Of a stretch of 64,000 nucleotides of DNA, positions 40,025 through 48,301 are shown piece after piece (within the stretch, counting starts at the first letter, position 1; each line of letters begins with the position of its first letter). Source of the stretch: Streptomyces xanthii (lineage in GTDB: Bacteria > Actinomycetota > Actinomycetes > Streptomycetales > Streptomycetaceae); contig NZ_CP061281.1 of the NCBI RefSeq assembly GCF_014621695.1, positions 3,782,001 through 3,846,000 on the forward strand. Reading direction: 5' to 3'. Below the pieces are notes generated by a model. It had not been told where the DNA came from and ran no database searches. It saw nothing but the letters and a program-made list of their open reading frames with translations. The translations under genes and the position numbers were made by a program.

Positions 40025-40068
40025 AGCTTCTCTCCTCGATCCACGGCTGTTCGGTCCATGGGCATGGC

Positions 40069-40122
40069 CTGTGACGGTCCGGTCCTGTCACAGGTGACGC
40101 CGGTCCGGCATGGTCCTGTCAC
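40069..40122. promoter_or_regulatory. Repeated CTGTCAC operator half-sites upstream of htrA-like gene
   Basis: GGTCCTGTCAC occurs at 40081-40091 and again at 40112-40122, 31 bp (three helical turns) apart. The first also pairs with CTGTGAC at 40069-40075 as an inverted repeat with an 11-nt centre (right arm GTCACAG 40087-40093). The sites are 45-100 bp before the protease start, in the place of a promoter or activator region. CssR-like control is a guess from what is known of htrA genes. Confidence 0.5.
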
Positions 40123-40285
40123 GACCCGGTCGTGCTGTTGTACGCGGTCAGCTTTTCCCACGGGACGTCAGGGCACCATAAGCCGAGCCTGTGCGTCTGT
40201 AGCCATCCTTTATGTGCGGCGAAACGGACGCATCCGCTGGGCCGGTTCTTCCCGGTCGCCTGCCGCGCGGTGGCACCATGACGCG

Positions 40286-41101
40286 GTGACCCACGCACCA
40301 CAGCAACGCATCCAGGTCGTCGCCCATCGCGGTGCCTCGGAGGACGCCCCCGAGCACACGCTGGCCGCCTACAAGAAGGCGATCGAGGACGGTGCCGACG
40401 CCCTCGAATGCGATGTGCGGCTCACGGCGGACGGCCACCTCGTGTGCGTGCACGACCGCCGCGTCAACCGTACGTCGAACGGCCGCGGGGCGGTCTCGGC
40501 CCTGGAGCTCGCGGATCTCGCCGCGCTCGACTTCGGCTCCTGGAAGGATCCCGAGGAGGGGCCCGATTGGGCGAGCAGCTCGTCGACGCCGTCCGCGGAC
40601 ACCTCGGTGCTCACCCTGGAGCGGCTCCTGGAGCTGGTGGCCGACGCGGGCCGCCCCGTGGAGCTGGCGATCGAGACGAAACACCCGACGCGCTGGGCCG
40701 GCCAGGTGGAGGAGCGACTGCTGCACCTCCTCAAGCGCTTCGGCCTGGACGCACCGGCGCCGGACGAGCCCTCTCCCGTACGGGTGATGAGCTTCTCCGC
40801 GCGCTCCCTCGCGCGCGTGCGGGAGGCGTCGCCGACGCTGCCGACCGTCTACCTGATGCAGTTCGTGTCGCCGCGCCACCGGGAGGGCCGGCTGCCCAAG
40901 GGGGTGGGCATCGCGGGCCCCAGCATGCGGATCGTGCGCAACCACCCCGCCTATGTGGAGAAGCTCGTGCGCGCGGGGCACGGCGTCCACGTGTGGACGG
41001 TGAACGAGCCCGAGGACGTCGACCTCTGTGTGCGGCTCGGCGTCGACGCGATCATCACCAACCGGCCGGCGGCGGTGCTGCGCCGGCTCGACAGAGGCTG
41101 A
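40286..41101 (+). CDS. Glycerophosphodiester phosphodiesterase
   Basis: TIM-barrel enzyme of 271 residues that hydrolyses deacylated phospholipids to glycerol 3-phosphate and an alcohol. Conserved catalytic residues appear in VVAHRGASEDAPEHT (His-Arg and Glu), ALECDVRLTADGHLVCVHD (Glu, Asp, His) and AIETKHPTRW (Glu, Lys). The C-terminal VHVWTVNEPEDVDLCVRLGVDAIITNRP closes the barrel. No signal peptide is visible, so it is cytoplasmic. The GTG at 40286 is chosen because it starts directly before the conserved core; no strong ribosome binding site is present. It is divergent from the HtrA-type protease, with a 261-bp intergenic region, and transcribed alone. Confidence 0.93.
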   Translation: MTHAPQQRIQVVAHRGASEDAPEHTLAAYKKAIEDGADALECDVRLTADGHLVCVHDRRVNRTSNGRGAVSALELADLAALDFGSWKDPEEGPDWASSSSTPSADTSVLTLERLLELVADAGRPVELAIETKHPTRWAGQVEERLLHLLKRFGLDAPAPDEPSPVRVMSFSARSLARVREASPTLPTVYLMQFVSPRHREGRLPKGVGIAGPSMRIVRNHPAYVEKLVRAGHGVHVWTVNEPEDVDLCVRLGVDAIITNRPAAVLRRLDRG

Positions 41102-41260
41102 TTCCAGCCACTTTCACACCCTTCTGTCACGGGGAGTGCTCCGGCGCGTTCGGTCCGTAGTCGATCGTCATGAGTGCGTCACGGGACCCGGATTGGCCGG
41201 TTTCCGGTCCAGTCCATTGGGGCATTCACACCGTGGCGTGGGGCAAAGGAGGTCTCGGGG

Positions 41261-41812
41261 GTGGCGTTGGTGGTGGCACAGGAGGTGCCCGCGTCGTCGA
41301 GCATGGCCGTACCCCATGGCCCTGCGGGCGTGGGTGCGGCAAGACATCGGATGCGTGACCAGCTGCGGTCCGGCGGCGTGTCCGAATCAGTGATCGACGA
41401 TGCCGTTCTGATTCTTTCCGAACTGCTCAGCAACGCGTGCCGGCACGGCAGGCCGCTGGGCGACGATCTGGCCGGCGACGGGGACGTGAGAGCCGCGTGG
41501 CGGGTCGACGACCGGGGATGTCTCACGGTCGAGGTGACGGACGGCGGCGGCCCGACCCGCCCGGTTCCGGCCACTCCTTCGGTCACCGCGCACGGCGGCC
41601 GCGGGCTCAACATCATCACGGCCCTCTCCGACGACTGGGGCGTCCGCGACGACGCCCGGGGCGAGGTGACGGTCTGGGTGGTCGTGCACAAGGACGTGCA
41701 CGCCGAAGCGGCCATGCACCGCCGCGAGGACTTCGCGACGCGCGTAGGAGCCCCGGCCGTGTCGGACCTGGCGGGTCTGGATTTCGCTGACGCGTTCGAC
41801 GATCTGGGCTGA
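41261..41812 (+). CDS. RsbW/SpoIIAB-like ATP-binding regulator
   Basis: GHKL-type serine-kinase or anti-sigma protein of 183 residues. Nucleotide-binding motifs are ILSELLSNACRHG (N box, with E and N), VEVTDGGGPTRP (G1) and AHGGRGLNIITALSDDWGV (G2). Streptomyces has dozens of such proteins; some phosphorylate STAS-domain anti-anti-sigma factors and some bind sigma factors of the SigF/SigB type. GTG at 41261 is chosen because AAAGGAGGT (41246-41254) lies just upstream, one of the best ribosome binding sites in the window. The tail (KDVHAEAAMHRREDFATRVG and on) extends beyond the usual fold. The partner is unknown; the SpoIIE-like phosphatase at 45.2 kb and SigF at 0.3 kb are candidates but no direct link is visible. 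Confidence 0.85.
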   Translation: MALVVAQEVPASSSMAVPHGPAGVGAARHRMRDQLRSGGVSESVIDDAVLILSELLSNACRHGRPLGDDLAGDGDVRAAWRVDDRGCLTVEVTDGGGPTRPVPATPSVTAHGGRGLNIITALSDDWGVRDDARGEVTVWVVVHKDVHAEAAMHRREDFATRVGAPAVSDLAGLDFADAFDDLG

Positions 41813-41938
41813 CCGCCGCTCGCCGGTGGTCAGTTGGGCGCCGCCGCCCTCTTGTCGGTCTCCGATCGGCCCGCGGCCGGTACGAGCGGCTAGGCTCGCG
41901 CGAGTACGTACGAGAGCCGTATCCGGGAGACACCCAAG

Positions 41939-42910
41939 ATGGCCAAGAAGCGCCCCCAGACAAAGGGCAAGCCGCACATCACCAGTGGAGCTGAGGGGGA
42001 CTTCCCGGTCGTCGGCGCGCGCGAACCCTGCCCGTGCGGCAGCGGCCGCCGCTACAAGGCCTGTCACGGCCGGGCCGCCGCGCACGCCGTGACCGAGCTG
42101 GTGCAGCGTCCCTTCGAGGGCCTCGTCGGCGAGGGCGACTGGATCGCGCTGCGCGAGCTGGTCCCGGCGGCGACGGTCGAGCTGACGCTGAAGGACGGAC
42201 TGCCCGAGGGCGTCCCGTCGGTCACCCTCGCGACCGTGCTGCCGATGGCGTGGCCCGCGCTGCGCCGCGAGGACGGCTTGGTGCTGATCGGCCTGCAGAA
42301 CGACACGCCCTCGGGCGACCTGAGCCGCGACCTGGCCGACACCCTGCTGCGCGCCCTGGAGGCGGAGCCGGGCAACCCGGTGCAGGCGCGCCGGGCGCCC
42401 TCCGAGGGCCCGCGCCTGCAGGACGTGCTCGACCCGAAGGGCGCCTTCGAGCCGGTCGTGCACACGGGCTTCGAGTTCTGGGTCCCGGACTCGGAGAACG
42501 CGTCGGCGGACGTGACCGCCTCCCTGGAGCGGGCCAACGCGGCCGCGATCCCGACGGTGAAGCTGACCGGCGTGGACAGCGCCTACTGGTGCGAGACGCC
42601 GGAGAAGAACCACCTGCGGTGGGTCATGCCGCACCCGGAGGAGAAGCTCCTCGACGCGCTGGCGCGGCTGCACGCGGCCGGCCGGTCCTCGCTGGGCGAG
42701 GGCACGCGGCTGGTGGGCTCGTTCCGGGCGCACGGACTGACCGTGCCGGTCTGGGACCTGCCGAGCGCCACCCGGGCCGAGGACATCGAGAAGCCGGCGG
42801 CCGAGTTCGCCGAGCGGCTCGCCGAGGCGCTGGCCTCGGACGCCCCGCTGACCGCCGACGAGCGGCGCGCCCGGGGCGGCCTCACCAACCGGCAGGTCAC
42901 GCTCAGCTGA
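41939..42910 (+). CDS. DUF5926 family protein with N-terminal SEC-C zinc motif
   Basis: A 323-residue cytoplasmic protein conserved in actinobacteria. Near the N-terminus stands a SEC-C-type zinc ligand cluster (EPCPCGSGRRYKACHG), as found at the end of SecA and in various nucleic-acid- or ribosome-associated proteins. The remainder (LVQRPFEGLVGEGDWIALRELVPAATVEL; FEPVVHTGFEFWVPDSENASADVTASLERANAA; LRWVMPHPEEKLLDALARLHAAG) matches the family called DUF5926, whose job is unknown. The ATG at 41939 has GGGAGA upstream. The C-terminal RGGLTNRQVTLS is typical. It is followed by palindromes and a candidate small RNA; no operon partner is evident. Confidence 0.85.
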   Translation: MAKKRPQTKGKPHITSGAEGDFPVVGAREPCPCGSGRRYKACHGRAAAHAVTELVQRPFEGLVGEGDWIALRELVPAATVELTLKDGLPEGVPSVTLATVLPMAWPALRREDGLVLIGLQNDTPSGDLSRDLADTLLRALEAEPGNPVQARRAPSEGPRLQDVLDPKGAFEPVVHTGFEFWVPDSENASADVTASLERANAAAIPTVKLTGVDSAYWCETPEKNHLRWVMPHPEEKLLDALARLHAAGRSSLGEGTRLVGSFRAHGLTVPVWDLPSATRAEDIEKPAAEFAERLAEALASDAPLTADERRARGGLTNRQVTLS

Positions 42911-42940
42911 CATGCGGCGCCCGCCGGGGCCGCCCCCTCG

Positions 42941-43003
42941 CTGACCGACCGGTCAGCCCCTCGGGCAGCGGAAACCCGGTCCGGAAGGGGTGACTCCGGT
43001 CAC
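42941..43003. promoter_or_regulatory. Two palindromes upstream of the candidate small RNA
   Basis: CTGACC-GACC-GGTCAG at 42941-42956 and GTGAC-TCCG-GTCAC at 42990-43003. They lie 20-100 bp before the predicted small RNA and after the DUF5926 stop codon. The first may be the DUF5926 terminator; the second is more operator-like. Confidence 0.4.
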
Positions 43004-43021
43004 AACTCCCGGTAGTCGCAG

Positions 43022-43134
43022 GTAAATCCATGTCCGAATAGAAGAGATCGAATTTGCGAACTGCCGATCTCTTGTTACCGTTCAGATAGCCCGGTTGCTG
43101 GTGCATCCCCCGTCGCCAGCAACCGGGCGTTTTC
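43022..43134 (+). ncRNA. Candidate small RNA with intrinsic terminator
   Basis: The 43022-43134 stretch is markedly AT-richer than its surroundings and can fold into two hairpins: AAGAGATCG (43042-43050) with CGATCTCTT (43065-43073), then GCCCGGTTGCTGG (43089-43101) with CCAGCAACCGGGC (43116-43128) followed by GTTTTC, a T-rich tail that is unusual in Streptomyces. No open reading frame fits and the next plus-strand gene is 2 kb away, so this looks like a stand-alone RNA of about 100-130 nt transcribed to the right. The 5-prime end is a guess. It could alternatively be the 3-prime UTR of the DUF5926 message. Confidence 0.6.
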
Positions 43135-43182
43135 ATGCCCGCAGCCGGGCCGCACCCCCGTGGACACCGATCAACCCCGGTA

Positions 43183-43827
43183 CTACGGCGCCGAGTTGCT
43201 CCCCGCGCGCAACAGCAGCGGGCTCTCCGCATCGCTCGCGTACTCCGCCACCGCCTGGTACTCCGCGGCCGCTCCGCGCGTACGGCCCCGCGGCGTCTCA
43301 CACAGTCCCGGCTCGTCGCCGCCGCCCACCGCGCAGGTGATCTGCACCGTGCGCCCGTCCGGCGCCATGAGGGTCAGCACCGCGGACAGCGCGGCACCGG
43401 TCGCGTTCCGGTAGTACGTGCGCGCCCATGTGTCGTCACTCTGGGTGAGCACGCAGGTCTGCGCCTCCACACCTTCGGGGGAGACCAGTTGGGGGCCGCA
43501 GCGGGAGGCCGTGGAGCGGTCCGGGGCGCCCAGGAGCGAGCCCCGCGCGGGGGCCGGTGCCTCACCCGTCAGGTCCTTGCGCGTCGGATCCCCGTGCGTC
43601 GTGTCCTCGCGCGCCGGGTGCCCGGGAGCCGTGTCGCCGGGAGCCGCGTCGGCGTGCCGGCCGCCCGCGCCGTCGTCGACCGGTCCGGCGAAGGCTCCGG
43701 CCAGAGGGAGCGCCGCGGCGAGCACCACGGCGCAGGCGAGCCCGGACAGACGGAGGCGGGTGTGCTGCCTCCGGTGCCCGGGCGGGGTCGTGACCTGGTC
43801 CTGGGCGGGAGGGGGCGCGGGAGGCAT
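43183..43827 (-). CDS. Exported or membrane-anchored hypothetical protein
   Basis: A 214-residue protein without a recognised family. Residues 1-30 are basic and Pro-rich, then one hydrophobic helix (LRLSGLACAVVLAAALPLAGAFA) acts as signal anchor or signal peptide. Residues about 55-100 are low-complexity (DTAPGHPAREDTTHGDPTRKD). The C-terminal 110 residues look folded and contain four Cys (SRCGPQLVSPEGVEAQTCVLTQSDDTWARTYYRN and VQITCAVGGGDEPGLCETP), probably as two disulfides outside the cell. It might be a surface-exposed protein. The stop is TAG at 43183. It forms a possible operon with the Prim-Pol gene upstream of it on the same strand, 56 bp away. Function unknown. Confidence 0.72.
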   Translation of the reverse strand: MPPAPPPAQDQVTTPPGHRRQHTRLRLSGLACAVVLAAALPLAGAFAGPVDDGAGGRHADAAPGDTAPGHPAREDTTHGDPTRKDLTGEAPAPARGSLLGAPDRSTASRCGPQLVSPEGVEAQTCVLTQSDDTWARTYYRNATGAALSAVLTLMAPDGRTVQITCAVGGGDEPGLCETPRGRTRGAAAEYQAVAEYASDAESPLLLRAGSNSAP

Positions 43828-43883
43828 GCGCCGAACATAGCGGGGCCGTCCGAGCCCGCCGGCGCGCCGCGCGCCCCGACGGC

Positions 43884-44579
43884 TCACAACTCGGGGGCGC
43901 TCACACCCGTACGAGTGAGGGCGTCCACCACCGCGTCCACCACGGCCTCCACGTCCGGCACCCAGGGCTCGGCCGAACCGGGCAGCGGCGCGCGCTCCCA
44001 GCGGACCGGGCCCGCGCCCGTCGTGGACGGCGGCAGGGTGATGTACCCGCCCTCGCCGTGGAAGCGCAGGGAGCCCGGGACGAAGTCCTTGGCGTACAGG
44101 AGCTCGCCGAGCTGCTCCATCGTGTAGGGCGCCACGAGGATCATGAGGCGCTCGGGGGTCGCGAGCACCGGGCCGAGCCGGATGCCGGTCCGGTCGAGGA
44201 CCGCGAGCGCGCGGGCGCCCGCGACGGCGGGCAGGCTCACGGCACAGGGCGCGCGCCCGCCGGCCGGTCCGGAGGAGGCGCCGGTGGCGAGCACGACCGG
44301 TGCGTCGGGGCGCTTCGTCCACCACCAGCGGACCATGCGCGCGTCGGTCGTCGCCGCGAGCAGTCCGGGGTCGAACGGGTGTGCGCCGGGCACCGTGCAC
44401 TCCGGGTCGGGGCACGCACAGCGGACACCGTCCCGGCGCCCCGCCGTCTCGAGTCCTATGCCGGGCAGAACCGGCCACCGCCACGCTGTCGCGAACGTGA
44501 GGGCCGCGCTGAGCAGGTCAGACTTCCCGTGGTCACGCCTGGACAGGAGCCTGCGTCGCCTTCCGGGGATCTCGCGCAT
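43884..44579 (-). CDS. Prim-Pol domain (bifunctional primase/polymerase-like) protein
   Basis: A 231-residue protein with the N-terminal primase/polymerase domain of the AEP type, as in the protein at 35230-36141. Recognisable parts are ALTFATAWRWPVLPGIGLE, the Cys/His segment VRCACPDPECTVPGAHPFDPGLLAATTD, MVRWWWTKRPDAPVVLATG, VLDRTGIRLGPVLATPERLMILVAPY and GYITLPPSTTGAGPVRWERAPLPG. The acidic DxD seen in active Prim-Pols is not obvious, only Asp in AVLDRTG, so the catalytic site may be lost. ATG at 44579 follows AAAGGAACG. No helicase or plasmid gene is nearby. Function in Streptomyces is unknown; two such proteins within 9 kb suggest a conserved chromosomal role rather than a plasmid remnant. 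Confidence 0.78.
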   Translation of the reverse strand: MREIPGRRRRLLSRRDHGKSDLLSAALTFATAWRWPVLPGIGLETAGRRDGVRCACPDPECTVPGAHPFDPGLLAATTDARMVRWWWTKRPDAPVVLATGASSGPAGGRAPCAVSLPAVAGARALAVLDRTGIRLGPVLATPERLMILVAPYTMEQLGELLYAKDFVPGSLRFHGEGGYITLPPSTTGAGPVRWERAPLPGSAEPWVPDVEAVVDAVVDALTRTGVSAPEL

Positions 44580-45178
44580 GAGCGCTCGTTCCTTTCCGTT
44601 GACCGAAGAGAACGCTGTGGGCCACATCACACTATGTGTCGAACAGTCACTGCGCGTACATGGTGGAGCGCCTGGCCCCGGCCGGGACCGCCGGCCTCGG
44701 GCAGGGGGGACCCCTATAGTCCGAGCGCCTGCTGTGTCCTTCAAAAGCCTGGCGTGGGGTGGCGACGCCTGGCGTTTGCCGTCCCGCGTATTTCTCGCCG
44801 CCTCCCTCGCGGGAGGATGGGGCACGGTCGTCGATGGTTATGACGCCCGGGTCCGTCACCAGGTTCCGGGGTCTCGATCCCAACTGGCCCTGGTCTTCAC
44901 CGAGTACGTACCCATCGTGACCGTAGTGACGCTCCGTCGAACCAGGCCAGTCGACCGCAATACACCCATCCCCCGGTCAGTTTTTGGCCAAACTGGAATG
45001 GGATGAATCGGCAGGGTTTCGCACGGTCGATCCGAGAAGGTTCAGAGATCACGTCAGAACAGCAGTCACGTGACCACCACGGACACCAGGAATCCCAGCA
45101 GGACAATGCTGGACATCCCCTCTCCAGTGCGTGTAGATGTGGAACCACTGCTGGCGGCGCAGAGCTGATAAGGCTGAC
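44580..45178. other. 599-bp intergenic region between divergent genes
   Basis: I see no convincing gene here. It holds a possible -10 element (TATAGT, 44715-44720), palindromes TTTGGCCAAA (44983-44992) and GTCACGTGAC (45063-45072), and an AT-richer stretch at 44960-45180 that probably contains the promoter of the phosphatase gene. The region is too long for a simple promoter and could hold a small RNA or short reading frame that sequence alone does not reveal. Confidence 0.5.
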
Positions 45179-46639
45179 ATGGGGGTTTGCCATGCAATTG
45201 AGCGAAATGCACCGGTCGGAAAGCCGGAAGCCATGACAACCCCGCGCCTGCCGAAAGTGGCCGGAATCGATGCCCCTTCTGGACAGGTTCCCCCGCCTGC
45301 CCACACGGTCTCGTCCGCCCCGGCCCCCGCACCGTCACGGACACCGGCCGCGTCGCCGCCGACGCCCGCCCCCTCCGCCCTGATCCAGGACCGCCTCGCC
45401 GGCTGGGTCTCGGACCTCACGACCCTGCACGAACTCACGGAGCGGCTCGCCCGCACCGCCGTGCTCGAGGACGCCCTGCACGAACTGCTGCGCGCCGGAG
45501 CCGCCCTGGTGGGCGCCCGGCGCGGTCTCGTCGTGCTCGAACCGGGGGACGGCCGCGGCCCCGACACCACCGTCGGCCTCGGTCTGTCCCGCCCCGACCT
45601 CGGCCACATCGAGACCGTGCCGCGCGGCGCCACCTCGTACGGGCGGATCCTGGACGGGCTCACCACCGACCCCGAGGTCCACACCGACCTGCTCTCCGAG
45701 GACGGTCTCGACCCGCGCCACCGCGAGGTCGCCGCCCGCCTCGGCTACGCGGCCAGCTACGCGCTGCCGCTCGCCACCGACGCCGCGGGCCGGATCGGCG
45801 CCGCCGTCTGGCTCTACGACGAGCCCGCCGAACCCGTCGAGCGCCAGCGCCACCTCGTGGGCCTGTACGCGCGCTACGCCACCGAGCACCTGGACCGCCT
45901 CCTCGAACTGGAGCGCACGCGCGCGTGGGCGCGCACGGTCTCCGACGAGCTGCTGCCGCCGCGGCTCCCCCGCGTGGCCGGCGTCCAGCTCGCCGCGCGT
46001 CACCGCACGGGACCGCGCGGCGGCGGCGACTGGTACGACGCGCTGCCGCTGCCCGAGGGCGCGCTCGGTCTCGCCGTCGGCTCGGTCACCGGCTGCGGCG
46101 CGAGCGCCGTCGCCGCGATGGGCCGGCTGCGCGCCTCCCTGCGGGCCTACGCCGTCATGGAGGGCGAGGACCCGGTCGCGGTCCTGTCCGATCTCGAACT
46201 GCTGCTGCGGCTCACCGAACCCGCGCGCAGCGCCACCGCCCTGTTCGCCTACTGCGAGCCCGCCCAGCGCAAGATCGTCCTCGCGGGCGCGGGGCACAGC
46301 CCGCCGCTGCTGATCGGCGCCCGCCGCACCGAGTTCGTCGAGACGACGCTGTCCGCGCCGCTCGGCATGCTCGCCTGCTGGGAGGCGCCGAGCACGGAGG
46401 TCGAGCCGGAGCCGGGCGAAACGGTGCTGCTCTACACCGACGGCCTGCTGCACCGCACCGGCGACCCGATGGACCGCGCCTTCGCCCGGCTCCACGCGGC
46501 GGCCGCCGGCGTCCCGCGCGCCATCCGCGACGACCCCGGCGCGATCGCCGACCACGTCCTGCACGCCGTGCTCCCCGACGGCCTCGACACGGCCGACAGC
46601 GACGAGGACGTCGTCCTGCTGGCAGCCCGCTTCGAGTAG
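45179..46639 (+). CDS. GAF-domain PP2C/SpoIIE-type serine phosphatase
   Basis: Phosphatase of 486 residues that likely removes phosphate from STAS-domain anti-anti-sigma factors. A Pro/Ala-rich N-terminus (1-75) leads to a GAF-like sensor (about 80-240: DLTTLHELTERLARTAVLEDALHELLRAGAALVG) and a SpoIIE/PP2C domain (about 265-486). Metal-binding residues are visible as GGGDWYDALPLPEG (first Asp pair), TGCGASAVAAM, GAGHSPPLLI, LLYTDGLLHRTGD (Asp) and DSDEDVVLLAARF (final Asp). ATG at 45179 follows AAGG; an ATG at 45233 would trim 18 residues. The upstream 600-bp region suggests complex control. RsbW-like kinases at 41.3 and 48.3 kb and a SigF-type sigma factor at 0.3 kb are potential parts of the same network. 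Confidence 0.9.
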   Translation: MGVCHAIERNAPVGKPEAMTTPRLPKVAGIDAPSGQVPPPAHTVSSAPAPAPSRTPAASPPTPAPSALIQDRLAGWVSDLTTLHELTERLARTAVLEDALHELLRAGAALVGARRGLVVLEPGDGRGPDTTVGLGLSRPDLGHIETVPRGATSYGRILDGLTTDPEVHTDLLSEDGLDPRHREVAARLGYAASYALPLATDAAGRIGAAVWLYDEPAEPVERQRHLVGLYARYATEHLDRLLELERTRAWARTVSDELLPPRLPRVAGVQLAARHRTGPRGGGDWYDALPLPEGALGLAVGSVTGCGASAVAAMGRLRASLRAYAVMEGEDPVAVLSDLELLLRLTEPARSATALFAYCEPAQRKIVLAGAGHSPPLLIGARRTEFVETTLSAPLGMLACWEAPSTEVEPEPGETVLLYTDGLLHRTGDPMDRAFARLHAAAAGVPRAIRDDPGAIADHVLHAVLPDGLDTADSDEDVVLLAARFE

Positions 46640-46746
46640 GCGCCCGCGCACAGCCGGTAAGGGTCCTCCGGCCCTGGTCGCCCTTCCGTACGCTCGTACG
46701 ATGGAGGGGGTCCATCGCCCTATACAGGCTGCAAACAGGAGGAACC

Positions 46747-48201
46747 GTGTCGGAGGAGCTCACCACCCCGGAGACCCCGGAAGACGAGCCCATCAAGCAG
46801 CGGAAGAACGGCCTCTACCCGGGCGTGTCCGACGAGCTCGCCGAGAACATGAAGTCCGGCTGGGCCGACACGGAGCTGCACGACCTGCAGCCGATCGCCC
46901 AGGCCGCCGAGACCGCCGCCCGCCGCAAGGCCCTGTCCGCCCGCTTCCCCGGCGAGCGCATCGTGGTCCCCGCGGGCAACCTCAAGACCCGCTCGAACGA
47001 CACGGAGTACGCCTTCCGCGCCTCCGTCGAGTACGCGTACCTGACCGGCAACCAGACGGAGGACGGCGTCCTCGTCCTGGAGCCCACCGCGGACGGCCAC
47101 AAGGAGACGATCTACCTCCTGCCGCGCTCGGACCGCGAGAACGGCGAGTTCTGGCTCGACGGCCAGGGCGAGCTGTGGGTCGGCCGCCGCCACTCCCTGA
47201 CCGAGGCCGCCACGCTCTACGGCATCCCCGCCTCCGACGTGCGCGAGCTCGCCGACGCGCTGCGCGAGGCCACCGGCCCCGTCCGCGTCGTGCGCGGCTT
47301 CGACGCCGGCATCGAGGCGGCCCTGGCCGACAAGGTCACCGCCGAGCGCGACGAGGAGCTGCGCGTCTTCCTGTCCGAGGCCCGCCTCGTGAAGGACGCG
47401 TTCGAGGTCGGCGAGCTGCAGAAGGCCGTCGACTCCACCGTGCGCGGCTTCGAGGACGTCGTGAAGGTGCTCGACAAGGCCGAGGCGACCTCCGAGCGCT
47501 ACATCGAGGGCACGTTCTTCCTCCGCGCGCGCGTGGAGGGCAACGACATCGGCTACGGCTCCATCTGCGCCGCCGGCCCGCACGCCTGCACCCTGCACTG
47601 GGTCCGCAACGACGGCGCGGTCCGCTCCGGCGACCTGCTCCTCCTGGACGCGGGCGTCGAGACGCACACGTACTACACCGCCGACGTGACCCGCACGCTG
47701 CCGATCAACGGCACGTACAGCGCGATCCAGCGGAAGATCTACGACGCCGTGTACGAGGCCCAGGAGGCCGGTATCGCGGCCGTGAAGCCCGGCGCCAAGT
47801 ACCGCGACTTCCACGACGCCGCGCAGCGCGTGCTCGCCGAGAAGCTCGTCGAGTGGGGCCTGGTCGAGGGCCCGGTCGAGCGGGTCCTGGAGCTCGGGCT
47901 GCAGCGCCGCTGGACGCTGCACGGCACCGGTCACATGCTCGGCATGGACGTCCACGACTGCGCCGTCGCGCGGACCGAGACGTACGTGGACGGCACGCTG
48001 GAGCCCGGCATGGTGCTCACCGTCGAGCCCGGTCTGTACTTCCAGGCCGACGACCTGACGGTGCCGCAGGAGTACCGCGGCATCGGCGTCCGGATCGAGG
48101 ACGACATCCTCGTCACCGAGGGCGGCAACGAGAACCTGTCGTCCGGTCTGCCGCGGCGGGCCGACGAGGTCGAGGCCTGGATGGCCCGCCTCAAGGGCTG
48201 A
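46747..48201 (+). CDS. pepP: Aminopeptidase P (Xaa-Pro aminopeptidase)
   Basis: Metallopeptidase of clan MG, 484 residues, which removes an N-terminal residue preceding proline. N-terminal creatinase-like domain (YAFRASVEYAYLTGNQTEDGVLVLEP) and a C-terminal pita-bread domain that carries the five metal ligands: Asp in LLDAGVET, Asp in YTADVTRTL, His in LHGTGHMLGMDVHD, Glu in LTVEPGLYF and Glu in VRIEDDILVTEGG. The enzyme is cytoplasmic and needs two Mn ions. GTG at 46747 is chosen because CAGGAGGAACC precedes it. The gene is single, 107 bp after the phosphatase gene, and ends at a large hairpin shared with the convergent ATP-binding protein gene. Another M24 peptidase starts at 63362. Confidence 0.93.
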   Translation: MSEELTTPETPEDEPIKQRKNGLYPGVSDELAENMKSGWADTELHDLQPIAQAAETAARRKALSARFPGERIVVPAGNLKTRSNDTEYAFRASVEYAYLTGNQTEDGVLVLEPTADGHKETIYLLPRSDRENGEFWLDGQGELWVGRRHSLTEAATLYGIPASDVRELADALREATGPVRVVRGFDAGIEAALADKVTAERDEELRVFLSEARLVKDAFEVGELQKAVDSTVRGFEDVVKVLDKAEATSERYIEGTFFLRARVEGNDIGYGSICAAGPHACTLHWVRNDGAVRSGDLLLLDAGVETHTYYTADVTRTLPINGTYSAIQRKIYDAVYEAQEAGIAAVKPGAKYRDFHDAAQRVLAEKLVEWGLVEGPVERVLELGLQRRWTLHGTGHMLGMDVHDCAVARTETYVDGTLEPGMVLTVEPGLYFQADDLTVPQEYRGIGVRIEDDILVTEGGNENLSSGLPRRADEVEAWMARLKG

Positions 48202-48236
48202 TCGCCAGTACGCCGGTACTCCAGTACGCCGGCAAC

Positions 48237-48301
48237 AGGACGCGCCCCTTGTAGTGATGACACTCCTTGTAGTGGTCACACCGCTACAAGGGGCGCGTCC
48301 T
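48237..48301. terminator. 18-bp stem with internal repeats between convergent genes
   Basis: The 18-nt arms 48237-48254 (begins AGGACGCGCCCC) and 48284-48301 (begins CTACAAGGGG) are perfect complements, so this should terminate pepP. The right arm encodes the last residues of the convergent ATP-binding protein. The loop contains a partial repeat: CCTTGTAGTGATGACA and CCTTGTAGTGGTCACA. A 12-bp direct repeat CCAGTACGCCGG stands before it at about 48205-48232. Confidence 0.75.

Noticed and set aside
44715..44720. TATAGT as a certain promoter
   Set aside because: The -10 looks good but no -35 element stands at 16-18 bp, and the gene it would serve is 460 bp away. Mentioned only as a possibility.
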